A stretch of DNA of 64,000 nt from Asterias rubens (taxonomy: Eukaryota > Echinodermata > Asteroidea > Forcipulatida > Asteriidae). The notes under the pieces are model-generated. The model worked only from the letters and a program-made list of their open reading frames with translations, searched no databases and had not been told where the DNA came from. The position numbers and the translations under genes were made by a program. Position 1 is the stretch's first letter; each line of letters begins with the position of its first letter. Location: positions 4,674,333 through 4,738,332 of the forward strand of contig NC_047078.1 in assembly GCF_902459465.1 (NCBI RefSeq), read 5' to 3'. Below are positions 42,527 to 51,621 of the stretch, piece after piece.

Positions 42527-42926
42527 TTAAAGGCACTGGACACTATTGGTAATTACTCAAAGTTGTTGTTAGCATAAATACAACATGTTAGCCTAATGAG
42601 CCATGGAGAGCTGTTGACAGTATAACAAATTGTGAGAAACGGCTCCCTCTTAAGTAACATAGTTTTTGAGAAAGAAGTAATTTTCCACTAAAATATTTGA
42701 ATTTGATTTCGAGACCTCATGATTAGATTTTGAGGTCTCGAAATCAAGCATCTGAAAGCACACAACTTCATGTGACAAGGGTGTTTTTTCTTTCATTATT
42801 ATCTCGCAACTTCGACGACCAATATTGAACTCAAATTTTCACAGGTTTGTTATGTTATGCATTGTTGAGATACACCAAGCCGAAGACTGGTCTTTGACAA
42901 TTACCAAAGGTGTTCCGTGTCCTTAA
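42527..42926. mobile_element. MITE family A copy forming the proximal 3' UTR
   Basis: It is flanked by TTAA (42,527 and 42,923). On the minus strand it begins only about 13 bp after the stop codon of the coiled-coil gene (stop 42,940-42,942), so it must be transcribed as 3' UTR if the gene model is right. Confidence 0.85.
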
Positions 42927-42939
42927 AACAATTGATACC

Positions 42940-43094
42940 TCAAATGTTACTAACGGCAGCAGTCTTAATTGGCATGTCTTGTTGTTGCTGGTGCTTCATC
43001 TTCACAAGCTTCTGTATGGTGAGGTTACGAACTTTGACCTCTTGATCCAGTGAGTCCCTTTCCTGCAGGAAGTCAACGAGGTCTGCAGAGATTT
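42940..43094 (-). CDS. Coiled-coil gene exon 3 and stop
   Basis: The acceptor is TCTCGCCAG. It reads ISADLVDFLQERDSLDQEV, then VRNLTIQKLVKMKHQQQQ, and ends AAVSNI followed by TGA. Leu/Ile/Val at heptad positions indicate a coiled coil. Confidence 0.78.
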
Positions 43095-46000
43095 CTGGCG
43101 AGACAAAAAAGAGAGGAACATTTCAAAGTTCAGTAATAAAATTTAATTATCTTCATTTGTCAAAATATTAACCAAGATAACAAGGCCACAAAATGAGGCA
43201 GAAAAATCATTAAGCCATTTGCTTTAAAGGGATGGTACATACATTTGGTAATCACTCTATAACTGCAGTGAAAATATTTGGTAAGAAGCGTTTGATAAAA
43301 GCATTTTTGAGAAACATGTCACTTGGAACATTTCTCTCTGACAGTAATGTGGTTCAAAGATGTAGTAAAAATGATAGTTTGTATGCCCCCTATCTTAAAG
43401 ACACTGGACACGTTTGGTAATTGTCAAAGACCAGTCTTTTCACTTGGTGTATCTCAACAATAAGCATAAAATAACAAACCTGTGAAAATTTGAGCTCAAT
43501 TGGTCATCGAAGTGGCGAGATAATAACAAAAGAAAAAAACACCCGTCACACGAAGTTGTGTGCTTTTAGATGGTTGATTTCGAGACCTCAAGTTCTAAAC
43601 TTGAGGTCTCGAAATCAAATTCGTGGAAAATTGTTTCTTTCTCGACAACTATGTCACTTCAGAGGGAGCCGTTTCTCACAATGTGTTTTACAGTCAACTT
43701 CTCCCCATTACTTGTCACCAAGTAAGGTTTTATGCTAATAATTATTTTGAGTAATTACCAATAGTGTCCACTGCCTTTAAATCTTTTTAAATTATTTTTA
43801 CCGTGTACATCTTCATACAGGATTTAAAAAACAATCAAACGATTCCAAAAACTAAAGTTTGCCTTTAACGTGGCATAATAATATTTTTGTTTCAAGCTCA
43901 GTTCCTCCCAGCCCCTGTATCAATAAAGACTAGTTTATAAGACAGTAGTCCCGTAAATCAATAGCTAGCAGCTAATGGTAATCAATCTAACTCCACCCAT
44001 GGTCATACCTGTCATAACCACTTAATGTTCTACTTTAATTCCTTATCACTCAATACACCACCAGCAGGTGCAGCTGGATGATTTGCATAAGTAATGTGGT
44101 TACATGTACATATACACTAACATGAACTCACATGCATTCAGTAGCTAAAGGACCTTTAAAGGGAAGGTACACCTTTGGTAAATATTGTCAAAGACCAGTC
44201 TTCTCACTTGGTGTATCCAATCATAACCATAAAATAACAAGCCCGTGAAAATTTGGGCTCAATTGGTCATCAAAGTTGCAAGCAAATGGTGAAAAACACC
44301 CTTGTTGGACAAAATTGTGTGCTTTCAGATTAGAATAAAAGACTTCTAGCTAGTAGTATTTTATTATTTTAGTGAGAAATTACCTCTTTCTCAAAAACTA
44401 CGTTACTTCAGAGGGAGTCGTTTCCCACAATGTTTTATACTATCAACAGCTCTCCAATGCTTGTTACCAAGTCAGTTTTTAAATTAATATTTTTTTGGAG
44501 TAATTACCAAACGTGTACCTCCCTTTTAAAGGCAAAGTATACCTTTGGTTTTGGGAACCATTTGATCGTTTTATTGAAGATGTACACTATGTTTAATAAA
44601 ACTCAACCATGTGAGCATTTATTTCAAAAGGTGGTTAGAGGTTAGAGATATTAGTGGTTTATAAAACCTACAGGAATAATAATCCGTTATGAAGGAATAT
44701 ATACAATCATCAAGGAAGCATTACACAGCGACACTTTCCAGAGCAACATTCTGGGGCAAAAAAACACCAGGTATCATCGTTACCAAATAGCAGAGAAGCT
44801 TAAAGCCATATTATACACTTGCGGAGCAGAAAAAAAAAAAAAAATCACAGATTTACAAATAACCGTACTTACATGGTTTACAGAAGGTAATAGTAAAAGA
44901 CTTCTCTTGAAATATTATTCCAGGAAATGCTAAATACTTTTTGAGAAAACATTTAAAACAATTGTAAATTCTCGACAACGAGAATTACGGACACCTGTCA
45001 TGACACGGAGAAACGTGCGGAAACAAAGGTGGGTTTTCCCGTTATTTTCCCCCAATGCCGATGACCGATTGAGCCTAAATTTCCACAGGTTTGTTATTTT
45101 ATACAAGTTGTGATACATGTACACGAAGTGTGGCCCTTTGGACAATACTGTTTACCGAAAGTGTCCAATGGCTTTAAATGCGAAGGATGCAACTGAGGGC
45201 TCCATTGACAGCCAGAAACAATGACAACCGTTTAAAGCAAGAGATCGAAAGTGTATAACTTTTCCAGGGGGGATGAAGAAAAAACCCATGTCATAGGCGG
45301 GAACCAACGCACAACTCTACTCGCATAATGGCCTTCTGGCGGAAATCAAACCAGGGCGGCAGTAGCGAGGGGAGAAAGCACTTTATATACGAGACGCCCA
45401 TGCCACGTGCCTTTTCCAAGGGGAGCAAGCCTACCCTTTAAGAATGAACAACCAGACTAAACAGGACTTGGTTCAGTCATTACTATGGAATGCAATTTCA
45501 CCTGTGACAGCTGCAGTAGGGACTACGCTATAAGTTCTGGGAAAAAAAAATTCTTCTTACCTTTTATCATATTTTCATAATTTGATAAGACTTTCTTCAT
45601 CTCGGCTGCACTCATCTTGTTCACTGCAATAAGAAATTCAGAATTGTTTACTTTTATTGTAATGTGAGACGGGCATTTTGTGTAAACAAAAACTTTAGAC
45701 ATGGAGGCTAATGCTAAAATATTGCCCCTGGTCTTGGCTATTTGCCCTTTGCGAAATGAAAACAGCCTGGTTCTTTTTAAAAGTCTTGATGGAAGTTTAC
45801 TTTCACTGTTAGATGTTCAAAGTAATCAGTAATTGGACTTAATTTCCATACAGTTAAAAACAAAATCAAGGATGATATTTCTTTATAAGGTCATACTTTA
45901 TGCGAATGGATACAAATTTTGATATCACAAATTCACAATGAATTCGCAAAAATTGAGGTGTGTTCAACTCTGCGAAACGTTCGCTGCGAAAACAGCTAAT

Positions 46001-47123
46001 TTTTGATGTAAAAATTTGCCTCGCAAGCACATTCGGAGGAACCAGGGAAATATGAACTGGCTTTACTAACTATTACTCCCTATGGACCCTGTAGGGCCCT
46101 ACATGCCCCAATACAAATACTCCAAACACCGATATACAGAGCAATAACAAAAAACACAAATCAAAAACAGGAGACTGAGTGTAAAACAGAAGGCCTACCA
46201 ATGAATCAAAGGCAGATTTAACAATACTTACATTGCTCCTTGTTCAGTTTCTGTTTATTACTCCATCTTCGAGTTTCACTCTCAACGTCTCGTTTCTCTG
46301 CCCCTTCATCCTGAAGGGACAAGACACGGCAGAGTTTATCTGACATTGGCGTCAGAAGTCCCTCTGTCATTTCAATTTTGTTGCTACGGACTCTTGTTGA
46401 TTTGTCGAACTGTTCATCATTTTCAGATGCTTTCTTAGTTTTTTTGCTAGCCTTTATTGACAACGGACTTTTGATGTCTCGGACATCAGGCACTGTGGTG
46501 GTTTGGGTTATTTGAGTTTCTGAGTTAATACTCTGGGTTTTGATCACAACATTGTCGTCACTCTGCGACTGAGTCAGACGTGTCCCATAGAGGTACTTAG
46601 CATAGCTCTTCCTCAACTCTACGGAGCCTGATTCACAACTTAGATTTTGCTCACTGTTTCGTCTTAAGATGTCTATCTCAGACACTCCTCTCAAAGTGAC
46701 CGGACTGCTTGACCGCGTACAGGGGCTACTGTGTACCTGCAGAAGATTCTTCCGATTTTTCACGTCTTCATTCTTAGAGTGATTGATGAGCCACTGGAGT
46801 TTGTCGCCGATGGATTCCCGAGCTCCAGGGGATGAAAAGTCTTGTGGGACGCTGCATCCCCGTCGATGAAGAAATGGACTTCGAGATTTCTTTACGAATC
46901 TTTGATGTTCTAGAACAAGACAGGTTTCATGGGCTTTTACTTCGGTGTGCAGAACGTCCGGCAACTGGTTGAACCCGATCTGGATTGGGCTTCTCCGAGG
47001 GGAGGGTTTCTTGGAGCAGAGGTGGCATGTCGTCAGGGGTTCACCGGTGTCGAGGCCACAGACGCTACACTCGCTCGGCTCAAGATTGATCGAGACGAAA
47101 CTCGTATCTTCCTCTCCTTGCAT
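42940..47123 (-). CDS. Unrecognised protein: Cys/His cluster plus C-terminal coiled coil
   Basis: Exons 46232..47123, 45561..45623 and 42940..43094 join in phase (1 then 1) to 1,110 nt, 369 residues. The N-terminus has C19-x2-C22-x10-C33-x2-C36 and H65-x2-C68, a possible zinc site. The middle is Ser/Lys/Gln-rich and probably disordered, with basic stretches such as KASKKTKKASE. The C-terminal ~75 residues are strongly helical with heptad spacing (SAAEMKKVLSNYENM, then DLVDFLQERDSLDQEV). An in-frame TAA lies 12 bp upstream of the ATG, which supports this start. A CATTGCAG string about 38 bp upstream may be the acceptor of a non-coding 5' exon. The coiled coil faintly recalls SCHIP1-type tails, but I do not assign it. 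Confidence 0.75.
43223..43310. mobile_element. MITE family A, left-end fragment
   Basis: TTAAAGGGATGGTACATACATT matches the left terminus of the AAGGGAAGGTAC variant; the rest is lost. It is in intron 2 of the coiled-coil gene. Confidence 0.6.
43395..43780. mobile_element. MITE family A copy in intron 2 of the coiled-coil gene
   Basis: It is flanked by TTAA on both sides; AGACACTGGACACGTTTGG to AATAGTGTCCACTGCCT. Confidence 0.88.
44156..44529. mobile_element. MITE family A variant (AAGGGAAGGTAC type)
   Basis: It is flanked by TTAA; AGGGAAGGTACACCTTTGG to ACGTGTACCTCCCTT. Same subfamily as 23,059 and 39,152. Confidence 0.85.
44800..45177. mobile_element. MITE family D, full length, TTAA-flanked
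   Basis: It begins TTAAAGCCATATTATACACTT and ends AAAGTGTCCAATGGCTTTAA, with inner TTCTCGACAACGAGAA. It is related to 21,648-21,961 and 53,880-54,215. Confidence 0.8.
45178..45560. other. Rest of intron 2, coiled-coil gene
   Basis: Intron sequence without matched repeats. Intron 1 (45,624-46,231) likewise shows nothing recognisable. Confidence 0.45.
45561..45623 (-). CDS. Coiled-coil gene exon 2
   Basis: A 63-nt exon with acceptor TTATTGCAG and donor AAAAG|GTAAG, reading NKMSAAEMKKVLSNYENMIK. Phases match both neighbours, and the predicted helix continues into exon 3. Confidence 0.78.
46232..47123 (-). CDS. Coiled-coil gene exon 1 (coding)
   Basis: It starts MQGEEDTSFVSINLEP, contains the Cys/His cluster, then Ser-rich linker segments including SPFLHRRGCSVPQDF and LRRNSEQNLSC (arginine-directed kinase-like motifs). 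It ends NKEQ with the donor AAT|GTAAGT, phase 1. Confidence 0.8.
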
Positions 47124-48733
47124 TGTTCTCGCTTAAAAGTCTTGAACACTGCAATGTGATTATCAGTTGGTAATAGACATTACAGCCAAGGTTCTACTTT
47201 CACTGTATCTGATGGAAAAAAACCCAAAAACAATTAAATTCAGATCAAAAAAGATTGTGAAAAACATGTGTTTTGTAGACTAAGGGCTAATTTCTACCCA
47301 CCTATTATTTATTATTAATAAATAGGCCTACAAAAAAAGAAATTTAGTTTGCATTCGTATGAAGTTCATTACAAAGAAATGTCTCATGATTCGACTTTCC
47401 TATCAATTTGATTCAGCAATAATAATATTGATTCTGAAAAAGAAAAAAAAAGAACACAGAGTCCGCACCACTCAGTTTAGACCACACAAACGCAATTGAT
47501 AAACCTTACATTGTGACTTAGAATAATGCTATAATACAAAGTATTTTGTTTTTAATTGTCATAACCATATCCTTTTTATCTTTTCCCACTTCCCACCTGT
47601 TCTTCTATCCTTTCCTTAATCCCTTTCCCCCTCTCTTTTTCTATAAATGGATATGTATTCGTTTGTACTTGTTTTATGCCTCTGAAGAAGGTCCGGATTG
47701 GATCGAAAGCTAAGGCCATCTACCCTATTCATTATATTTTAATAATAGTAATACTATATATAAACTAAAGGTTTTTGTTGAATCAGTTTCAGTTCACTTT
47801 CATTTCAGTATCATCAATTTAAGAATTAATAAACAAACCAGAGATCAGTGCTTCAAAACCACCATCCACAAACGAGAAAATTCCCCGCCTTGAAATAGTC
47901 AATTCAACAGGTTACTGCTCGTCGTAGCTTTGTTATTATTATGTGCACCCTCCATTTTGGTTCACATAAAATTAAATGAAAAACTGACACATCACTAGGC
48001 CACTACGCATTATGCTTACTACGCATTCATTTGGTAGCCATGGATGATGGTATGGTTGCCTTACAAAATAATTACAAAATTTCCCAGTAAAAATGTGGGA
48101 TGATTTGAGGAAGTTGTTGTCTATTTTAATACTCACTGTGTGAAGAATTTCTCTCAAGTAAAACTTCTCTGAGACAAAGAAAAGGAAAAACACAGCCTTT
48201 TACCACCACACACTTTCTCGTCTTTGCATCTTGCTCTGCGATGTATTGTTGTAGTATGCGGTAACTGGAGTTTCGCTTCGAGTCATAACACACGCCACAA
48301 CCGGACAACAATGTTTTGGTTGACAAACGGATGTAATAAAAGAACGTGTAGTACACGTCAATCTGAAGAAGAACAATTTACTCTTTTCTCAAACAATGGT
48401 TGCTATTAAGTTCACCTGTACACATTTTAAGTCACATTGAGCAACTTTAAGAAGATGCTGTTTTCTAATGACCTTAGAAGCTATGTTATGAAGAAAACAT
48501 GAAGTGCTTGAAATAAAATGATTATCTCATGACGTCACACCGGTGCAAGGCACTCAATCAGCTAGGCTGGTTTTCAACAATAGGGGTACGGGGCGGATAT
48601 CCTAGCCTTGTATTGTGCAACCATGGTGCCGCATAAAGTGAACCACTCCCGAAAGTTCAACAAAGAATCTATTCATAGGAGTTCGGCGTGTGCCACGAAA
48701 ACACAATTAAGTCAACTCCATTTTTGGAGAGTA
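47124..48733. other. Upstream region of the coiled-coil gene
   Basis: It probably contains non-coding 5' exon(s) and the promoter. An ACA|GTGAGT donor-like site on the minus strand near 48,132-48,140 could end a 5' exon. A CCTCTGAAGAAGGTCCGGATT...GATCGAAAGC string at 47,679-47,710 resembles Penelope-like element ends. A TGACGTCA lies near 48,530. Confidence 0.4.
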
Positions 48734-49745
48734 AACTTAAAACTGTTACTCAGCACACTGGCCGCAAGGGTGGGGTCCCCAAACAGGTGCATATGATAAA
48801 CAGTCCCCATGGCCATGTTCTACGACCCAGTTTCCAAGCACCTCAAGGTATCATGTGAATTCATGAGTTCACAAAAACGAAAATGTGGCGCACCCAATTG
48901 GTTTCTAGTGAAAGTAGGCGCGCTATATTGATTGATAGACTTCGTAAATGGAATGGTTACTCCCCACCCCCCTAAAAAAAAAATAAAAAAAAACATACGT
49001 TATAAATGTATAAAATTATTTGGTTTATAGTATTTTTTGTAGAGATCGCATAACATCATAAGGCTATACGCACGAACTTAAAACTGTTACTCAGCACACT
49101 GGCCGCAAGGGTGGGGTCCCCAAACAGGTGCATATGATAAACAGTCCCCGTGGCCATGTTCTACGACCCAGTTTCCAAGCACCTCAAGGTATCACGTGAA
49201 TTTTATGAGTTCACAAAAACGAAAATGTGGCGCACCCAATTGGTTTCTAGTGAAAGTAGGCGCGCTATATTGATTGATAGACTGCGTACATGGAATGGTT
49301 ACCCCCCACCCCCCTAAAAAAAAAAAAAAAAAAAAAAAAAAACATACGTTTTAATACAATTATTTGGTTTAGTTACTAATAGTATTTTTTGTAGAGATCG
49401 CATAACATCATGTGGGGTCCCCAAACAGGTGCATAATTATGATAAACAGTCCCCATGTTCTACGACCCAGTTTCCAAGTACCTCAAGGTATCATGTGTAT
49501 TTTATGAGTTCACAAAAACGAAAATGTGGCGCACCCAATTGGTTTCTAGTGAAAGTAGGCGCGCTATATTGATTGATATACTGCGTAAATGGAATGGTTA
49601 CCCCCCCCCTCCCACCCCCCTAAAAAACAAAAAAAAAACAATAAAAAAAAAACATATACGTTATAATAATTGTATACAATTATTTGGTTTAATTACTAAT
49701 AGTATTTTTTGTAGAGATCGCATAACATCATAAGGCTATACGCAC
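48734..49745. repeat. Tandem triplication of a ~340-bp unit
   Basis: Copies are 48,734-49,074, 49,075-49,410 and 49,411-49,745. Each carries GTGGGGTCCCCAAACAGGTG, then TTCTACGACCCAGTTTCCAA, GGCGCACCCAATTGGTTTCT, a C-run/A-run and AGAGATCGCATAACATCA. Near-identity suggests recent origin. Copy 3 lacks the first ~45 bp. Confidence 0.92.
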
Positions 49746-49776
49746 AGCCACGGTAGCCCCCCCCCCCCCTTCCCAA

Positions 49777-49851
49777 CCACCACCACCACCACCACCACCA
49801 CCACCACCACCACCACCACCACCACCACCACCACCACCACCACCACCACCC
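49777..49851. repeat. (CCA)n microsatellite, ~25 units
   Basis: An uninterrupted CCA/ACC run follows the third copy of the 340-bp unit and a C-run. The short C-runs at the end of each unit could be its source. Confidence 0.95.
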
Positions 49852-49882
49852 AAAAGAATGCATTGCCTGTACAATTATTGCC

Positions 49883-50051
49883 CGTAGCCTGGTCTTGGCC
49901 CAAGACTATGGTGCTTGATTCTAGCTGAGTGTAGTCTAGATTTCAAGCCGTCCAAGTAACTAGATCATACCGTGGCGGGCGCACTTTGGCGATTCAACCG
50001 CGCGTAGTACACTATCCAGAATCAAGCACTAGTCTTGGGCCAAGACTACCC
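49883..50051. mobile_element. Foldback MITE, ~169 bp
   Basis: GTCTTGGCCCAAGACTATGG and TAGTCTTGGGCCAAGACTAC are inverted, and GTGCTTGATTCT mirrors AGAATCAAGCAC. Confidence 0.85.
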
Positions 50052-50094
50052 GTAACCTGTGTTTTTATTGATATTCAGTGAGTGTCAGAGACTG

Positions 50095-50275
50095 ATATGT
50101 TGGCGACATGATGGTGTTTGGTGTTTCTGAGCAGAGTGTATAGGTTCGAATCCCGGACAAACTACCTGCTGTGCGGGCAGAGATGGTTCTTGTGATTGTT
50201 AGTAGTAAATAGCTATGGGATGGTCATAGCCGAGTATAGCGCATCCTCAGGGGAGCTCATGTTTTAGTAATGTGA
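50095..50275 (+). mobile_element. Possible second tRNA-like SINE type
   Basis: TAGGTTCGAATCCCGG near 50,141-50,156 fits a B box, preceded by TGGTGTTTGG...GAGCAG as a possible A-box region. The tail is unlike that of the 34.2-kb SINE. Confidence 0.45.
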
Positions 50276-50303
50276 GGTAGTTTGGGGCGCCCTTCGCCTT
50301 ATC

Positions 50304-50696
50304 AAAGGAACACATTGCCTTCCTTGGATCGGTCGAGTTGGTCTTTGAAAAGCGTTCTGTAACCGTTTGTTGTAAAATGTATATGGTTAGAAAGATATTG
50401 TAAAAGTAGAATACAATGATCTACACAAATATGCCTCAAATTTGCGTGGTTTTCTTTTTTCCCCTGTCGACTAACACGGTCGGCCATTTTATGGGAGTCA
50501 AAATTTTGACTCCCATAAATGGCCGACCGTGATAGTTCGCGACGTAAAAGGAAAACCGTGCAAATTCGAGTGATACTTGTGTGGATCATTATATTCTACT
50601 TCTAAAACATCTTTCTAACCATATGCATTTCATAACAAATTGTTTCAAACGCTTTTAATAGACCAGCTCGTCCGATCCAAGGCAACGTGTTCCTTT
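50304..50696. mobile_element. Near-perfect foldback, 393 bp
   Basis: The outer AAAGGAACACATTGCCTTCC mirrors CCAAGGCAACGTGTTCCTTT; the centre GGGAGTCAAAATTTTGACTCCC is a perfect 22-bp palindrome flanked by CGGTCGGCCATTTTAT / ATAAATGGCCGACCG. The whole element is one long hairpin with no loop. Confidence 0.9.
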
Positions 50697-51254
50697 AAAT
50701 CGCTACATTATAAAAACTAACTATTACTATATAATGCTATAAGAAAGGCAGTAGAGTAATTATTACAGATGAGATACACCGACGACCGGGCCTCGAAAAA
50801 AACAAAAAAGTTAATATTTTGATGATGGAAAGTTGCGGTTTTATTTTACCCTTTCATGTCTATAAGGTCGCATTGCTAGAATTGCCACCCGTGTAGTCTT
50901 GATAAAAGTCTACCTTAGCATGGAGGAACTTGGAAATACCATAACATGAAGTCGTCTCAAACAACACAACGGCGATTTTCAGTATAATGCAGTGTAAGTA
51001 GCGCAAGAGGGCGTACTTTACTGGGCCACAAACCACAAAGAGCGCAACCAAAGTGACTGGTCAACTTCTTTATGGAGGATGGCGCCAGCGCCAGACAGTT
51101 TTATTTCCTTTCCATAATGCTACTGAATAATAATTCATTTTGCATGTAGTTTACTTCCCTCAAAATCACGTAATAAAACCCCCATTTAAAGAGGACGACA
51201 AGACCATTAAAAAGCTCCCTTTTCCCAAGAGATCTTAGCCCTGCGGCAGGTCAC

Positions 51255-51505
51255 TTCCATCTAACCAATCAAATAGCTCCATTTGATCGGAGCATCCCTG
51301 TCTGTAAAGCATTTCACTTCCTGGTTCGTCCGGATGAACCCGTGGGTCTATGTTTACAGTCATGACAGTCAAACCATAGTGTGGTTGATTGGTTTTGATG
51401 TTATAATTTCAGGGCGTAACGTCGTTAGAGTAGGTGATAATTTCCTGTGTATATTTCACCGGATTGTCTAGTCGTATAAATTAGTATACTTTTAAGACAT
51501 GCGAG
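51255..51505 (+). promoter_or_regulatory. Candidate promoter of the UBASH3-like gene
   Basis: It contains two CCAAT-type boxes (AACCAATC near 51,263; GATTGG near 51,386), ETS-like ACTTCCTGG near 51,308 and a TATAAA at 51,475-51,480. The TATAAA is only 26 bp from the start codon, which would place the transcription start at the ATG itself, so a TATA-less start further upstream is more likely. Confidence 0.4.
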
Positions 51506-51621
51506 ATGGCGAGTGCAGCAGGAATTATCAACCATCGGCGTACCATTCGGCAGGCTAGTTTAAAATCAGCAGCCAGCGCTATGGATATTTTGATGAGCAT
51601 GGGATTTCCGAAACACAGGGT
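51506..51621 (+). CDS. UBASH3-like exon 1: start and first UBA helix
   Basis: MASAAGIINHRRTIRQAS precedes the UBA start; the donor is AGGGT|GTAAGT, phase 2. An out-of-frame upstream ATG at 51,499 opens a 19-codon ORF that overlaps this start. Confidence 0.92.

Noticed and set aside
42940..43094. Assigning the coiled-coil gene to SCHIP1
   Set aside because: Both have a C-terminal coiled coil, but I could not match specific residues, and the N-terminal Cys/His cluster is not a SCHIP1 feature I know.
48126..48356. Coding 5' exon of the coiled-coil gene
   Set aside because: Splicing its donor to the acceptor upstream of 47,123 would enter the wrong frame, so at most it is non-coding leader.
49777..49851. 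CRISPR-like or other regularly spaced array
   Set aside because: It is a pure trinucleotide microsatellite without spacers; the genome is eukaryotic.
47124..51505. Bidirectional promoter between the coiled-coil and UBASH3-like genes
   Set aside because: The start codons are about 4.4 kb apart with repeats between them, too far for a shared core promoter without evidence.
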